10,607 nt of DNA from Gammaproteobacteria bacterium (GTDB lineage Bacteria > Pseudomonadota > Gammaproteobacteria > Acidithiobacillales > Acidithiobacillaceae), in assembly GCA_023381645.1 (NCBI GenBank), contig JAMCRJ010000003.1, positions 1-10,607 of the forward strand, written 5' to 3'. Positions 1 through 6,281 of the stretch are shown one piece after another (positions within the stretch are counted from its first letter, which is position 1; every line of letters begins with the position of its first letter). The translations under genes were made by a program, and so were the position numbers. The notes below the pieces were generated by a model. It saw only the letters and a program-made list of their open reading frames with translations. It was not told where the DNA came from and made no database searches.

Positions 1-176
1 GCCGTTTCGAGATGAATTATCTGATCCAGATCATGCGCATGACCCGCGGCAACGTGAGTCAGGCCGCACAACTCGCACAGCGCAACCGCACCGAGTTTTA
101 TCGCCTCCTGCACCGCTACCACCTCGACCCCGCCGCCTTCAAGGAAACCGGTGGTGAAGCGGAAGAAGACGAGTAA
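1..176 (+). CDS. C-terminal end of a sigma-54-dependent response regulator (Fis-type HTH), 5'-truncated by the window
   Basis: The reading frame is open from base 3 to TAA at 174-176 and gives the last 57 residues of a longer protein. Seen: a Fis-family helix-turn-helix with the core GNVSQAAQLAQRNRTEFYRL, followed by an acidic tail ending EAEEDE. This core (GNVSxAAxLAxRxRTEFYxLL) is typical of the DNA-binding end of NtrC-class activators of the GlrR/QseF type, which have a receiver domain, an AAA+ sigma-54 interaction domain and this HTH. Such proteins bind enhancer-like sites in the cytoplasm and open sigma-54 promoters. The receiver and AAA+ parts lie outside the window, so target and partner kinase cannot be told. 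It converges on the leftward rng gene 63 bases away. A stand-alone Fis-like protein is possible but less likely given the GlrR-like motif. Confidence 0.8.
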   Translation, partial: RFEMNYLIQIMRMTRGNVSQAAQLAQRNRTEFYRLLHRYHLDPAAFKETGGEAEEDE

Positions 177-239
177 GGGCGGGAGCCTTGCCTGCGGAAA
201 GGTGTCCGTCCACATGGAAGAGCGCGGATGCCGGACCGG

Positions 240-1730
240 TCACATCAGGATGATGTCGTACTGCTCCTGGGTATAGGTCGCCTCCGCTTGCACCTTGATG
301 GGGCGGCCGATAAATTCCTCCAGCGCCGCCAGACTGGTGCTTTCTTCGTCCAGCAGCTTCTCCATGACCTGCGGCGAAGCCAGCACCACAAAGCGTTCGG
401 CGGGGTAGGCGCGGGTTTCGCGGACGATCTCGCGGAGGATTTCGTAGCAGATGGTTTCGGCGGTTTTCATGAAGCCGCGGCCATGGCAATAGGGGCAGGG
501 CTCGCAGAGGGTCTGGCGGAGGCTTTCACGGGTGCGTTTACGGGTCATCTCCACCAGGCCGAGCGAGGATATCTGGGTGACATTGCAGCGGGTGCGGTCG
601 CTCTGGATGCTTTTTTCCAGCGCGCGCTGGACCCGGCGTTTATGTTCTTCGTCCTCCATGTCGATGAAGTCGATGATGATCATGCCGCCGATATTGCGCA
701 GGCGCATCTGCCGGGCGATGGCGGCGGCGGCCTCCAGATTGGTCTTGAAGATGGTCTCTTCCTGATTGCGCCGCCCCACGAAGCCGCCGGTATTGACGTC
801 CACCGTGGTCAGGGCCTCGGTCTGGTCGATGATGAGGTAGGCGCCGGACTTGAGGGTGACCCGGCTTTGCAGGGCGCGCTCTATCTCGTCCTCGACGTTG
901 TAGAGATCGAAGAGCGGGCGCTCGCCGCTGTAGTGTTCAATGCGATCGGCCACTTCAGGGATAACGCCCTGACAGAAGGTCAGGGCGGCATCGACCGTTT
1001 CCCGTGAATCGATGCGCACCCGCTGGATATTGTCGGACATTACATCGCGCATCATGCGTAAGGCCAGATTGAGGTCGCTGTGAATCTCGCTGGGCGCCGG
1101 GCTGCGCTCCAGCCGGACGCGGATGGAGTCCCACAGGCGCCGGAGAAAATCGATATCTCCGGCGAAGTCGGTTTCCGTCATGCCTTCCGCGAGGGTGCGG
1201 ATGATATAGCCGCCGCCCTCTTCGGGGGGGATCGCGGATTTGAGCTGCTCCTTGAGCCGCATCCGTTCTTCCGGTGATTCGATGCGGGTGGAGACGCCGA
1301 TGCGTGGCACGAAGGGCATGTATACCAGATAACGTCCCGGCAGGGTGATGCGGGTGGAGAGTCGCGCCCCTTTGCTGCCGAGGGGGTCCTTGATGACCTG
1401 CACCAGCACTTCCTGTCCTTCGCGGAGCAGGGCGCAGACGTTGCGGATCTCGTGGTGCCCGGCACGGGGCTCGATATCGGTTTCGCCCTGGATCTCCCCG
1501 CTGTCGTCCTGAATATCCGCAGCGTGGAGGAAGGCTGTACGTTCCAGACCCACATCGACGAACGCAGCCTGCATGCCGGGCAGGACGCGGCGGACGACGC
1601 CTTTATAGATGTTGCCCACCAGCCCGCGGTGGCCGCTACGCTCGACCTGGAGCTCCTGAAGGACGCCGTTGTCCACCAGCGCGACACGGATTTCCTGGGG
1701 GGTGACGTTGATCAGCAGTTCTTCGCTCAT
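240..1730 (-). CDS. rng: Ribonuclease G (RNase E/G family)
   Basis: A 496-residue cytoplasmic endoribonuclease that in relatives trims the 5' end of 16S rRNA and starts decay of some mRNAs. Seen: the family N-terminus (ELLINVTPQEIRVALVD), an S1-like region at about 36-125 starting at VGNIYKGVVRRVLPGMQAAF, the catalytic aspartates D311 in TVDVNTGGFVG and D354 in IIIDFID, and the zinc-link region CEPCPYCHGRG (C409, C412, C415). Length matches E. coli RNase G (489), and there is no RNase E-type degradosome tail. I start at ATG 1730-1728 rather than 12 codons upstream because the shorter start matches the family N-terminus and has AGGA five bases before it. That ATG overlaps the maf stop in an ATGA, so translation is probably coupled. 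It is the last gene of the leftward run. Confidence 0.96.
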   Translation of the reverse strand: MSEELLINVTPQEIRVALVDNGVLQELQVERSGHRGLVGNIYKGVVRRVLPGMQAAFVDVGLERTAFLHAADIQDDSGEIQGETDIEPRAGHHEIRNVCALLREGQEVLVQVIKDPLGSKGARLSTRITLPGRYLVYMPFVPRIGVSTRIESPEERMRLKEQLKSAIPPEEGGGYIIRTLAEGMTETDFAGDIDFLRRLWDSIRVRLERSPAPSEIHSDLNLALRMMRDVMSDNIQRVRIDSRETVDAALTFCQGVIPEVADRIEHYSGERPLFDLYNVEDEIERALQSRVTLKSGAYLIIDQTEALTTVDVNTGGFVGRRNQEETIFKTNLEAAAAIARQMRLRNIGGMIIIDFIDMEDEEHKRRVQRALEKSIQSDRTRCNVTQISSLGLVEMTRKRTRESLRQTLCEPCPYCHGRGFMKTAETICYEILREIVRETRAYPAERFVVLASPQVMEKLLDEESTSLAALEEFIGRPIKVQAEATYTQEQYDIILM

Positions 1731-2314
1731 GGATGTCCTGAGAAGCAAGGGGGGGAGAGGCCGCAAGCGGCAAGCATCTCCGCCGTTTCAAAAAGGGGCA
1801 GCCCCATGACGCCGCTGTAGGATCCTTGCAGGCCGCTGACAAAGACTGCGCCGATGCCCTGAACGGCATAGGCCCCCGCCTTGTCAGCCGGTTCCCCTGT
1901 ATCCCAGTAGGTGCGCATCTCCGCGCTGCTGAGGGGGCGCAGGCGGACGGCGCTGCTGCACAGGCGCTGGTCTACACGGCCTCGATGGAGAACGGCGACG
2001 GCGGTATGCACCTGATGCCAGAGGCCACCGAGCGCTGTATACATCCGCACGGCTTCCTGGAAGTCGCAGGGCTTGCCGAAGGTGCGATCACCCAGCGCCA
2101 CGACCGTGTCCGCCGCCAGGACGACGGCTTCGGGGCTTGCCGTCGCGGCAGCAAGACCTTTGCTGTGGGCAAGGCGCAGCGCGAGGGCATCCGGAGCCTC
2201 TCCGGGCCGCGGGGATTCATCCACGTCGGTGGCGATAACCTCTGGCGCATAGCCCAACTGCTGGAGCAGGGCCAGTCGGCGCGGCGAGGCCGAGGCAAGA
2301 ATCAGGCGGGTCAC
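1727..2314 (-). CDS. maf: Maf-like nucleotide pyrophosphatase, YhdE type (dTTP/UTP class)
   Basis: A 195-residue house-cleaning enzyme that hydrolyses non-canonical or excess nucleoside triphosphates to the monophosphate and pyrophosphate in the cytoplasm. Seen: the N-terminal SASPRR (8-13), ADTVV (68-72) with the likely catalytic D69, GKP (80-82), EPADKAGAYAVQG (141-153) and GSYSGVMGLPL (164-174). The DKAGAYAVQG segment is characteristic of the YhdE-like dTTPase/UTPase branch rather than the YceF m7GTP branch; this is from family knowledge. Length fits the family. The start is GTG (2314-2312), overlapping the TGA of the upstream OmpA-like gene as GTGA, and its own TGA overlaps the rng ATG. 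Pairing of maf with rng is common in Proteobacteria. The last dozen residues after EMLAACG are unremarkable. Confidence 0.94.
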   Translation of the reverse strand: MTRLILASASPRRLALLQQLGYAPEVIATDVDESPRPGEAPDALALRLAHSKGLAAATASPEAVVLAADTVVALGDRTFGKPCDFQEAVRMYTALGGLWHQVHTAVAVLHRGRVDQRLCSSAVRLRPLSSAEMRTYWDTGEPADKAGAYAVQGIGAVFVSGLQGSYSGVMGLPLFETAEMLAACGLSPPCFSGHP

Positions 2315-3192
2315 GGTGTCGGGCTGGCATTCACCAACAGCAGTTCGGCAGTCCCGGCGCTGAGGCCGGCGCCGGTAGCCAGTGCGAGCACCTGATCGGG
2401 GATGCCATCGCGGCGCAGGGCGCGGATGATGGTTTCGGCACGTTGGGTGGCAACATTGGCCCCCAGGGGCTGTGGTGCCACCCGCACCAGTATTTCACTG
2501 GCCGCCGCCTGCTTGAGGATGCCGGAAATGGCCTGCAAGCGCTGTTTGCCGCTGGCAGAAAGCTGGTTGTCGCTGCCGAACAGGCTGTTTGCCGGCATGG
2601 TGACATGCACTCCGTCGCTGGCGGCACGGACCTGGGCGTATACCGTCAAGGCCTTGCCGGAGTCGGGCAGCGCCGCGAGCGGGCCGGCAGATGCACTTTG
2701 CTGGTTGGCCATGCCGGCCAGGCGCTGTTCTTCAGACTGCAACATCTGCTTCTGTTGCTGGATTTCGGCCTGCAAGTGCTGGGTCCGGGCGCCGCTCATG
2801 GTTTTGTTCGCCAGTTGTTCGCGCAGTTTGCCATACTCGGTCTGCAGCGACTGCTGCTGTCGGGTCAACGACTGCACCTGGCGCTGCAGACTGCTGAGCC
2901 GGTCTTGTTTTGCGGCCTGCTCACGTATTTCACGGAGCCCGGCGAGGCGCGCATTGAAAATGGCCTGATCGACCTGGAAGAGTGCGGGGTTGACCTGGTC
3001 GCGGGTCATCATCTGCAGGCTGCTGTGCAGGCCGGACAAGGTGGCGGCGGGTATGGGCGGCCCGCTGCGCTGTGCGTCGCGCAGGCGCTGGATCGCCTGC
3101 TGCAGCGCCTGCGTGGTGGCGGGATCGGCTACCGCCATACCGGGCAGCGCAATGAGCAGGACCGCGGCGATGAGGTGACGGACGCGCATCAT
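2311..3192 (-). CDS. Exported coiled-coil protein with degenerate OmpA-like C-terminal domain
   Basis: A 293-residue predicted periplasmic protein of unknown role. Seen: a signal peptide (about 1-22, cleavage likely after AVA before DP), a Gln/Arg/Leu-rich stretch at about 84-163 with the look of a long coiled coil (e.g. LSSLQRQVQSLTRQQQSLQ), then a C-terminal domain at about 180-288 resembling the OmpA peptidoglycan-binding fold (MPANSLFGSDNQLSASGKQRL, then VATQRAETIIRAL, ending in an ALATGAG turn). The usual Asp-containing G-x-T-D segment is replaced by VAPQPLGA, although the Arg of the xQRAE segment (R251) remains, so diaminopimelate binding may be weakened or lost. It overlaps the upstream lipoprotein gene by ATGA and runs into maf by GTGA. 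DUF4398 proteins often sit next to OmpA-family genes, supporting a joint envelope role. A second ATG directly follows the chosen one and cannot be excluded. Confidence 0.75.
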   Translation of the reverse strand: MMRVRHLIAAVLLIALPGMAVADPATTQALQQAIQRLRDAQRSGPPIPAATLSGLHSSLQMMTRDQVNPALFQVDQAIFNARLAGLREIREQAAKQDRLSSLQRQVQSLTRQQQSLQTEYGKLREQLANKTMSGARTQHLQAEIQQQKQMLQSEEQRLAGMANQQSASAGPLAALPDSGKALTVYAQVRAASDGVHVTMPANSLFGSDNQLSASGKQRLQAISGILKQAAASEILVRVAPQPLGANVATQRAETIIRALRRDGIPDQVLALATGAGLSAGTAELLLVNASPTP

Positions 3193-3626
3193 GGTGCCTC
3201 CTGGGCGATCTGCGCTCTGGTGGTGGCGATCTGCTGGCGGGTGGTGGCGATCTGGCTCTGCAAATTGGCGATCTGACTTCGCAGGGTCATTTGCCGACTG
3301 TTGCTTGGGGCGGTATTGAGGCGGGTCTGGATGTTGTCGAGCAGTACCCTGGCGAGGAGGGTCTGCCGGTCGGCATACACATAGTCGTTACGTGCCAGGG
3401 CGTCCCTGGCGGCGTTCAGCGCCTGCTGTACCGGCGCGAGCTGCCGCGCGTTGACCGCCGGTGAGAGGGCGAGGATGCGTTCCCGTCCCGCCTGCACGGC
3501 AACGGCGTCGGAGACGCTCTGTTGTGGGCTGACCTGCACCATCTGCGCGCAGGCACTGAGGCCCAGACTCAGGGCCAGGGCCACCCCCAGGCGGGGATGG
3601 AGACTTCGGTTCCATAGCGTGTTCAC
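3189..3626 (-). CDS. Small DUF4398-like lipoprotein with heptad repeats
   Basis: A 145-residue predicted lipoprotein; function unknown. Seen: a short basic N-terminus, a hydrophobic stretch, and a lipobox LSAC with C26 as the lipidation site. Residues about 35-103 form a helical Ala-rich region (VQQALNAARDALARNDYVYA) that resembles DUF4398; this assignment is by eye. The tail (about 114-141) is made of near-identical heptads (LRSQIAN, LQSQIAT, TRQQIAT, TRAQIAQ), likely a coiled coil. I choose GTG 3626-3624 because it directly precedes the signal sequence and has GGAGAGGAG ten bases upstream. Longer frames reaching back to 3713 would run through rlmH. The start lies 7 bases after the rlmH stop, and the TGA overlaps the ATG of the OmpA-like gene. 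With that gene it forms an envelope pair inserted in a housekeeping series. Confidence 0.78.
   Translation of the reverse strand: MNTLWNRSLHPRLGVALALSLGLSACAQMVQVSPQQSVSDAVAVQAGRERILALSPAVNARQLAPVQQALNAARDALARNDYVYADRQTLLARVLLDNIQTRLNTAPSNSRQMTLRSQIANLQSQIATTRQQIATTRAQIAQEAP
3205..3288 (-). repeat. Four tandem 21-base units coding heptads in the lipoprotein tail
   Basis: On the + strand four consecutive 21-base units (3205-3225, 3226-3246, 3247-3267, 3268-3288) each begin GCGATCTG. The first two are most alike, sharing GCGATCTG and a GGTGGTG end. On the coding strand each unit gives one heptad with QIA at a fixed place. Such in-frame repeats can change number by slippage or recombination without breaking the frame. 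Confidence 0.85.
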
Positions 3627-3633
3627 GTCAGCG

Positions 3634-4107
3634 TCACTCCTCTCCGCCACGATGATAAGGCAACCGGGCCTGAATGCTCCAGGCGCGGTACAATTGTTCG
3701 GCCAGCACGACACGCACCACTGGGTGGGCGAGGGTCAGGGGCGACAAGGACCAGCGCCAGTCCGGTTGCAGGGCCGGGTCGAGGCCGTCGGGGCCGCCGA
3801 CCCACAGAGCGACATCGCGCCCGCCGTGGAACCATGTGTCGATGCGCTGCGCCAGTGCCTCACTGTCCAGACTCCTGCCGTCCACTTCCAGCGCGATCCG
3901 CTCGGCCCCGACCGGGGTTGCCGCCAGTATCCGTTCACCTTCCTCGCGCCGCCAGCGGACCGGGTCCCCGCTGCGCCCGCGCCGTGCCAGCGGCAATCCC
4001 CGCCACTCGATGCGCAGTTGCGGCGGCATCCGCGCACTGTATTCGGCGACGCCGGCCTCTACCCAAGCCGGCATTTTGCTGCCGATGGCCAGTACCCAGA
4101 GGCGCAT
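3634..4107 (-). CDS. rlmH: 23S rRNA (pseudouridine-1915-N3)-methyltransferase RlmH
   Basis: A 157-residue SPOUT-class enzyme (family length about 155) that methylates pseudouridine 1915 in helix 69 of 23S rRNA on the assembled 70S ribosome, using S-adenosylmethionine. Seen: the N-terminal MRLWVLAIGSKMP, the SAM-binding loop VGGPDGL (103-109), HPVVRVVLAEQLYRAWSI (128-145) and the terminal PYHR (150-153). All are hallmarks of the family, including the trefoil-knot region. ATG 4107-4105 lies 6 bases after the rsfS stop, and the gene ends 7 bases before the lipoprotein GTG. The rsfS-rlmH pair is among the most conserved bacterial gene pairs. The final GGEE after PYHR is a small extension. Confidence 0.96.
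   Translation of the reverse strand: MRLWVLAIGSKMPAWVEAGVAEYSARMPPQLRIEWRGLPLARRGRSGDPVRWRREEGERILAATPVGAERIALEVDGRSLDSEALAQRIDTWFHGGRDVALWVGGPDGLDPALQPDWRWSLSPLTLAHPVVRVVLAEQLYRAWSIQARLPYHRGGEE
3637..3645 (-). promoter_or_regulatory. Ribosome binding site deciding the GTG start of the lipoprotein
   Basis: The coding strand reads GGAGAGGAG, ten bases before GTG 3626-3624. It lies inside the last codons of rlmH, so the lipoprotein is probably translated from the same message. Confidence 0.55.
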
Positions 4108-4113
4108 CGCAGA

Positions 4114-4470
4114 TCAGTGCCCCTCGCTTTGGCTACGCATCTGCGGAAGTTCTCCCCAGAGCCGCTCCAGTTGGTAGAAATCGCGCACTTCCGGACGCAT
4201 CACGTGGACGACCACATCACCAAGGTCGACCAGCACCCAGTCGCCCACGGTGAGGCCTTCCTTGCCTATGGGTTTTACGCCTTCCTCGCGCATGCGTGCC
4301 ATCACCGCGTCGGCCAGCGCCCGCAGGTGGCGGTCGGAGGTGCCGGAGGCGATGATGAGATAGTCGGTGATGTCGGTTTGTTTGCGGACATCGATGCTCT
4401 TGATGTCGAGCGCCTTGTGTTCATCCAGAACGGAGATGGCCAGGTCGCGAAGGGTTTCTGCTGTCGCCAA
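4114..4470 (-). CDS. rsfS: Ribosomal silencing factor RsfS (YbeB/Iojap family)
   Basis: A 118-residue cytoplasmic protein that binds ribosomal protein uL14 on the 50S subunit and blocks subunit joining when nutrients are short. Seen: family features DVRKQTDITDYLIIASGTSD (27-46), GDWVLVDLGDVVVHVM (76-91) and RDFYQLERLW (95-104). Length fits (105-120). The start is TTG (4470-4468): an in-frame TAG two codons upstream rules out extension, AAGGA lies about nine bases upstream, and the encoded MATAETLRDL matches the expected helix at the start of the family. A rare TTG start may lower its level. It follows nadD after 23 bases and precedes rlmH by 6, the usual nadD-rsfS-rlmH order. Confidence 0.95.
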   Translation of the reverse strand: MATAETLRDLAISVLDEHKALDIKSIDVRKQTDITDYLIIASGTSDRHLRALADAVMARMREEGVKPIGKEGLTVGDWVLVDLGDVVVHVMRPEVRDFYQLERLWGELPQMRSQSEGH

Positions 4471-4493
4471 GTGCTATGATCCTTTGTGTGGGG

Positions 4494-5150
4494 CTATGGG
4501 CTCTGGTAGAGCCCTTCGGCGTCAATATAATCCAATACTTCGTCCGGTAACAGAAAGCGTGGGCTCTGATGACCGGCGAGCAGGCTGCGGATACTGCTGG
4601 CGGAGATTTCCAGGGCAGTGACCGTATGAAACAGAATGCAGCCGGCGGGCGTCTGGCGCAGGGTGCGGACATCTTCGCAACGGCGCTGATAGAGGGCCTG
4701 GCGCAGGGCTTCCGGCAATTCGGCGGCAGGCCAGCCTGGGCGCCCGGTAACGACGAGGTGGGCGAGGTCCAGAATGTGCTGCCAGTGGTGCCAGGTATCG
4801 AAGCGCAGAAAAGCATCCATGCCGATGACCATGGCGAGTACCGCATCCGGGCGCTGCTGACGCAGGGCGGTGAGGGTATCGACGGTGTAGGACGGCCCCT
4901 CCCGTTCTACCTCCCAGGAACTGACCGTGAATTGCGGATGGTGCGCGACGGCGATGCGGGTCATGGCCAGACGGTGGCGGGCATCGGCCCAGGGGCTCTT
5001 GCGGTGGGGCGGATGCCCCGCCGGAATCAGCATCACCTGCGCGATGGCGAGGGCCTGGCGCACCTCCTCCACGGCGCGCAGGTGCCCGTAATGGATGGGG
5101 TCGAAGGTGCCGCCGAGGATGACCAGATCATCATGTGTGGAACTATGCAT
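4494..5150 (-). CDS. nadD: Nicotinate-nucleotide adenylyltransferase NadD
   Basis: A 218-residue cytoplasmic enzyme that joins nicotinate mononucleotide and ATP to make deamido-NAD, shared by de novo and salvage NAD synthesis. Seen: the nucleotidyltransferase signature [11 protein letters not shown] (13-23), AGHPPHRK (44-51), the [12 protein letters not shown] segment (109-120) and the C-terminal ISASSIR (182-188) that binds the ATP phosphates. Length is normal. The ATG at 5150-5148 fits the family N-terminus, but I see no good Shine-Dalgarno before it (the bases just upstream read TATATTCCGCTC). The gene starts 72 bases after the dsbG-like stop, so it may be read through from that gene or have its own weak promoter. 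Confidence 0.96.
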   Translation of the reverse strand: MHSSTHDDLVILGGTFDPIHYGHLRAVEEVRQALAIAQVMLIPAGHPPHRKSPWADARHRLAMTRIAVAHHPQFTVSSWEVEREGPSYTVDTLTALRQQRPDAVLAMVIGMDAFLRFDTWHHWQHILDLAHLVVTGRPGWPAAELPEALRQALYQRRCEDVRTLRQTPAGCILFHTVTALEISASSIRSLLAGHQSPRFLLPDEVLDYIDAEGLYQSP

Positions 5151-5222
5151 GAGCGGAATATAACCAAGGGCTGCCCGCGGGGGAAGTCGTCCGGCAGACC
5201 GTGTTAGGCAGACTGGCGGAGA

Positions 5223-6131
5223 TCAGGGGGTGCAGCCCTCCGCGCCGACGTCGCCACTGAGCGAGTGAATGAGCGCGGGCAGTCCGCGCACGGCGATGCC
5301 GTGTACCAGCACCATCCTCAGGCCGGTCTCCTCTTTGGTCGCGTGGACGTCAGGCGACTTCTTCCGGCAGAAAAGCAGGGTCGGCGTTGCTTCTTCACCG
5401 CTGGACTGAAGCAGGGCGGTGTTGGCATTGACCGCTTTCATGTCTTCGGCGGGAATCTGCGCCAGGGGCCGGGTACCACCCTCCTCGGTGCTTTGGTCAA
5501 ACCCTTTCTCGTTCTCCGCCCACGCCGCCGCCGGGTCGGGCGCGGCGAGAATCGTGGCGGCCTTGGCGGCGCTGGAATCTTTCAGAAAACCGGCGGGGAT
5601 CAGTTTTACCCGGAGTTGACCGTCGGCGACGGGTTTTTGCAATGCCTCCCAGAGCAGGTGGCAGTAGATGCAGTTGGGGTCGGCAAACACCACCATGAGT
5701 GGCCCCGCGTGACCGATCGTGAAGCCGGGTGCCTTCATGGCCGCCGGGGCGATCTGTCCGGCGGGGACCTTTCCGGGTTGGGGCAGATACTTCTCCGTGG
5801 CCGCCTGGGTGATATCCTGGCCCTTATCGTTCACCACCGGGCCGAGCAGGAGGTAGCGATTGGACAACATCCAGAGTATCCCCTGCTGATGCCGGCTGTT
5901 TTCGGCGACGATGCCGGTAAGTTTTTGGGTGGGGCCGGGGAAGACCTTCACCACATGGGCCTTGCCGTGGAAGTTGTCTTGCACCAGGTGCTCCGCAGAT
6001 TGGAGATCCGGGCTGGTTGCGCACCCGGCGAGCAGCAGCGGGCCGAAGAACAATGCTCCCAAAGCCGCCCCTGCGGACTTTCCGAACCCCACGCGCGCCT
6101 TTTCCCCGCCGCTCCGATCTTTCGTTTCCAT
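5223..6131 (-). CDS. dsbG: DsbG-like thiol-disulfide isomerase/oxidoreductase, predicted lipoprotein
   Basis: A 302-residue exported thioredoxin-fold protein. Seen: a basic N-terminus, a hydrophobic stretch and the lipobox LAGC (lipidated C37); a DsbC/DsbG-like N-terminal region at about 42-115 (LSNRYLLLGPVVNDKGQDIT); then a thioredoxin domain with VFADPNCIYCHLLW (active site C154-C157) and the cis-proline loop ATPTLLF (P250). In E. coli DsbG the matching segment is FADPFCPYCKQFW, which supports the name. DsbG protects single cysteines of periplasmic proteins from over-oxidation or isomerises wrong disulfides, kept reduced by DsbD; no dsbD is in the window. Odd points: membrane anchoring by lipid rather than a free periplasmic form, Ile-Tyr in place of Pro-Tyr inside the motif, and extra cysteines C255 and C300. 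It opens the leftward gene run and is divergent from msrA. Confidence 0.86.
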   Translation of the reverse strand: METKDRSGGEKARVGFGKSAGAALGALFFGPLLLAGCATSPDLQSAEHLVQDNFHGKAHVVKVFPGPTQKLTGIVAENSRHQQGILWMLSNRYLLLGPVVNDKGQDITQAATEKYLPQPGKVPAGQIAPAAMKAPGFTIGHAGPLMVVFADPNCIYCHLLWEALQKPVADGQLRVKLIPAGFLKDSSAAKAATILAAPDPAAAWAENEKGFDQSTEEGGTRPLAQIPAEDMKAVNANTALLQSSGEEATPTLLFCRKKSPDVHATKEETGLRMVLVHGIAVRGLPALIHSLSGDVGAEGCTP

Positions 6132-6173
6132 GGCCCCCCCGAATTTTGCAAGAAGAATTTCATTGAAGCGTGG

Positions 6174-6202
6174 ATACTAGCAAATGTGCCGGAGTCTGGC
6201 AC
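6174..6202 (-). promoter_or_regulatory. Candidate sigma-70 promoter for the dsbG-like gene
   Basis: On the minus strand GTGCCA (6202-6197; 4 of 6 to TTGACA), a 17-base spacer, and TAGTAT (6179-6174; 4 of 6 to TATAAT) with TG one base before it (an extended -10). A start near 6167 would leave a leader of about 35 bases. The hexamers are moderate, so this is a candidate from spacing and position. Confidence 0.35.
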
Positions 6203-6205
6203 ATT
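6183..6205. promoter_or_regulatory. Inverted repeat (8-base arms, 7-base spacer) between dsbG and msrA: candidate operator
   Basis: Perfect arms AATGTGCC (6183-6190) and GGCACATT (6198-6205) separated by 7 bases. It covers the -35 and spacer of the candidate dsbG promoter and ends 12 bases before the candidate msrA -35. No T-run follows, so a terminator is unlikely. The binding protein is unknown. Confidence 0.5.
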
Positions 6206-6217
6206 GCCTGCCGACGG

Positions 6218-6246
6218 TTGGTCTGGTGGAGCTTTGCGGCTATGCT
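6218..6246 (+). promoter_or_regulatory. Candidate sigma-70 promoter for msrA
   Basis: TTGGTC (6218-6223), a 17-base spacer and TATGCT (6241-6246; 4 of 6 to TATAAT) on the plus strand. Transcription would begin near 6253, giving a leader of about 29 bases before the msrA ATG with its AGGGAG Shine-Dalgarno. Confidence 0.35.
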
Positions 6247-6281
6247 TTGGACAGTGTCCGTTCATCAGGGAGTATTGAGTC

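Noticed and set aside
177..239. Terminator between the convergent response regulator and rng
   Set aside because: Only a weak bulged pairing of GGTCCG with CGGACACC and no T-run on either strand.
228..1007. 259-codon open frame on the + strand opposite rng
   Set aside because: It lies wholly antisense to a well-supported RNase G with intact catalytic motifs. Its protein is low in family-like features and is explained by GC-rich codon use.
2443..3276. 277-codon open frame on the + strand opposite the OmpA-like gene
   Set aside because: The minus-strand frame has a signal peptide, coiled coil and exact start/stop overlaps with its neighbours. The + frame has none of these.
3451..4479. 342-codon open frame on the + strand across the lipoprotein, rlmH and rsfS
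   Set aside because: It spans three solid genes on the other strand, including two near-universal ribosome-related genes.
5151..5222. Terminator or promoter between dsbG-like gene and nadD
   Set aside because: I found a direct repeat GGCAGAC and an 8-base CCCGCGGG palindrome but no stem followed by T. A TATATT box near the nadD ATG lacks a credible -35.
5265..6278. 337-codon open frame on the + strand opposite the dsbG-like gene
   Set aside because: Antisense to a gene with lipobox, CxxC and cis-proline motifs; no protein family resemblance.
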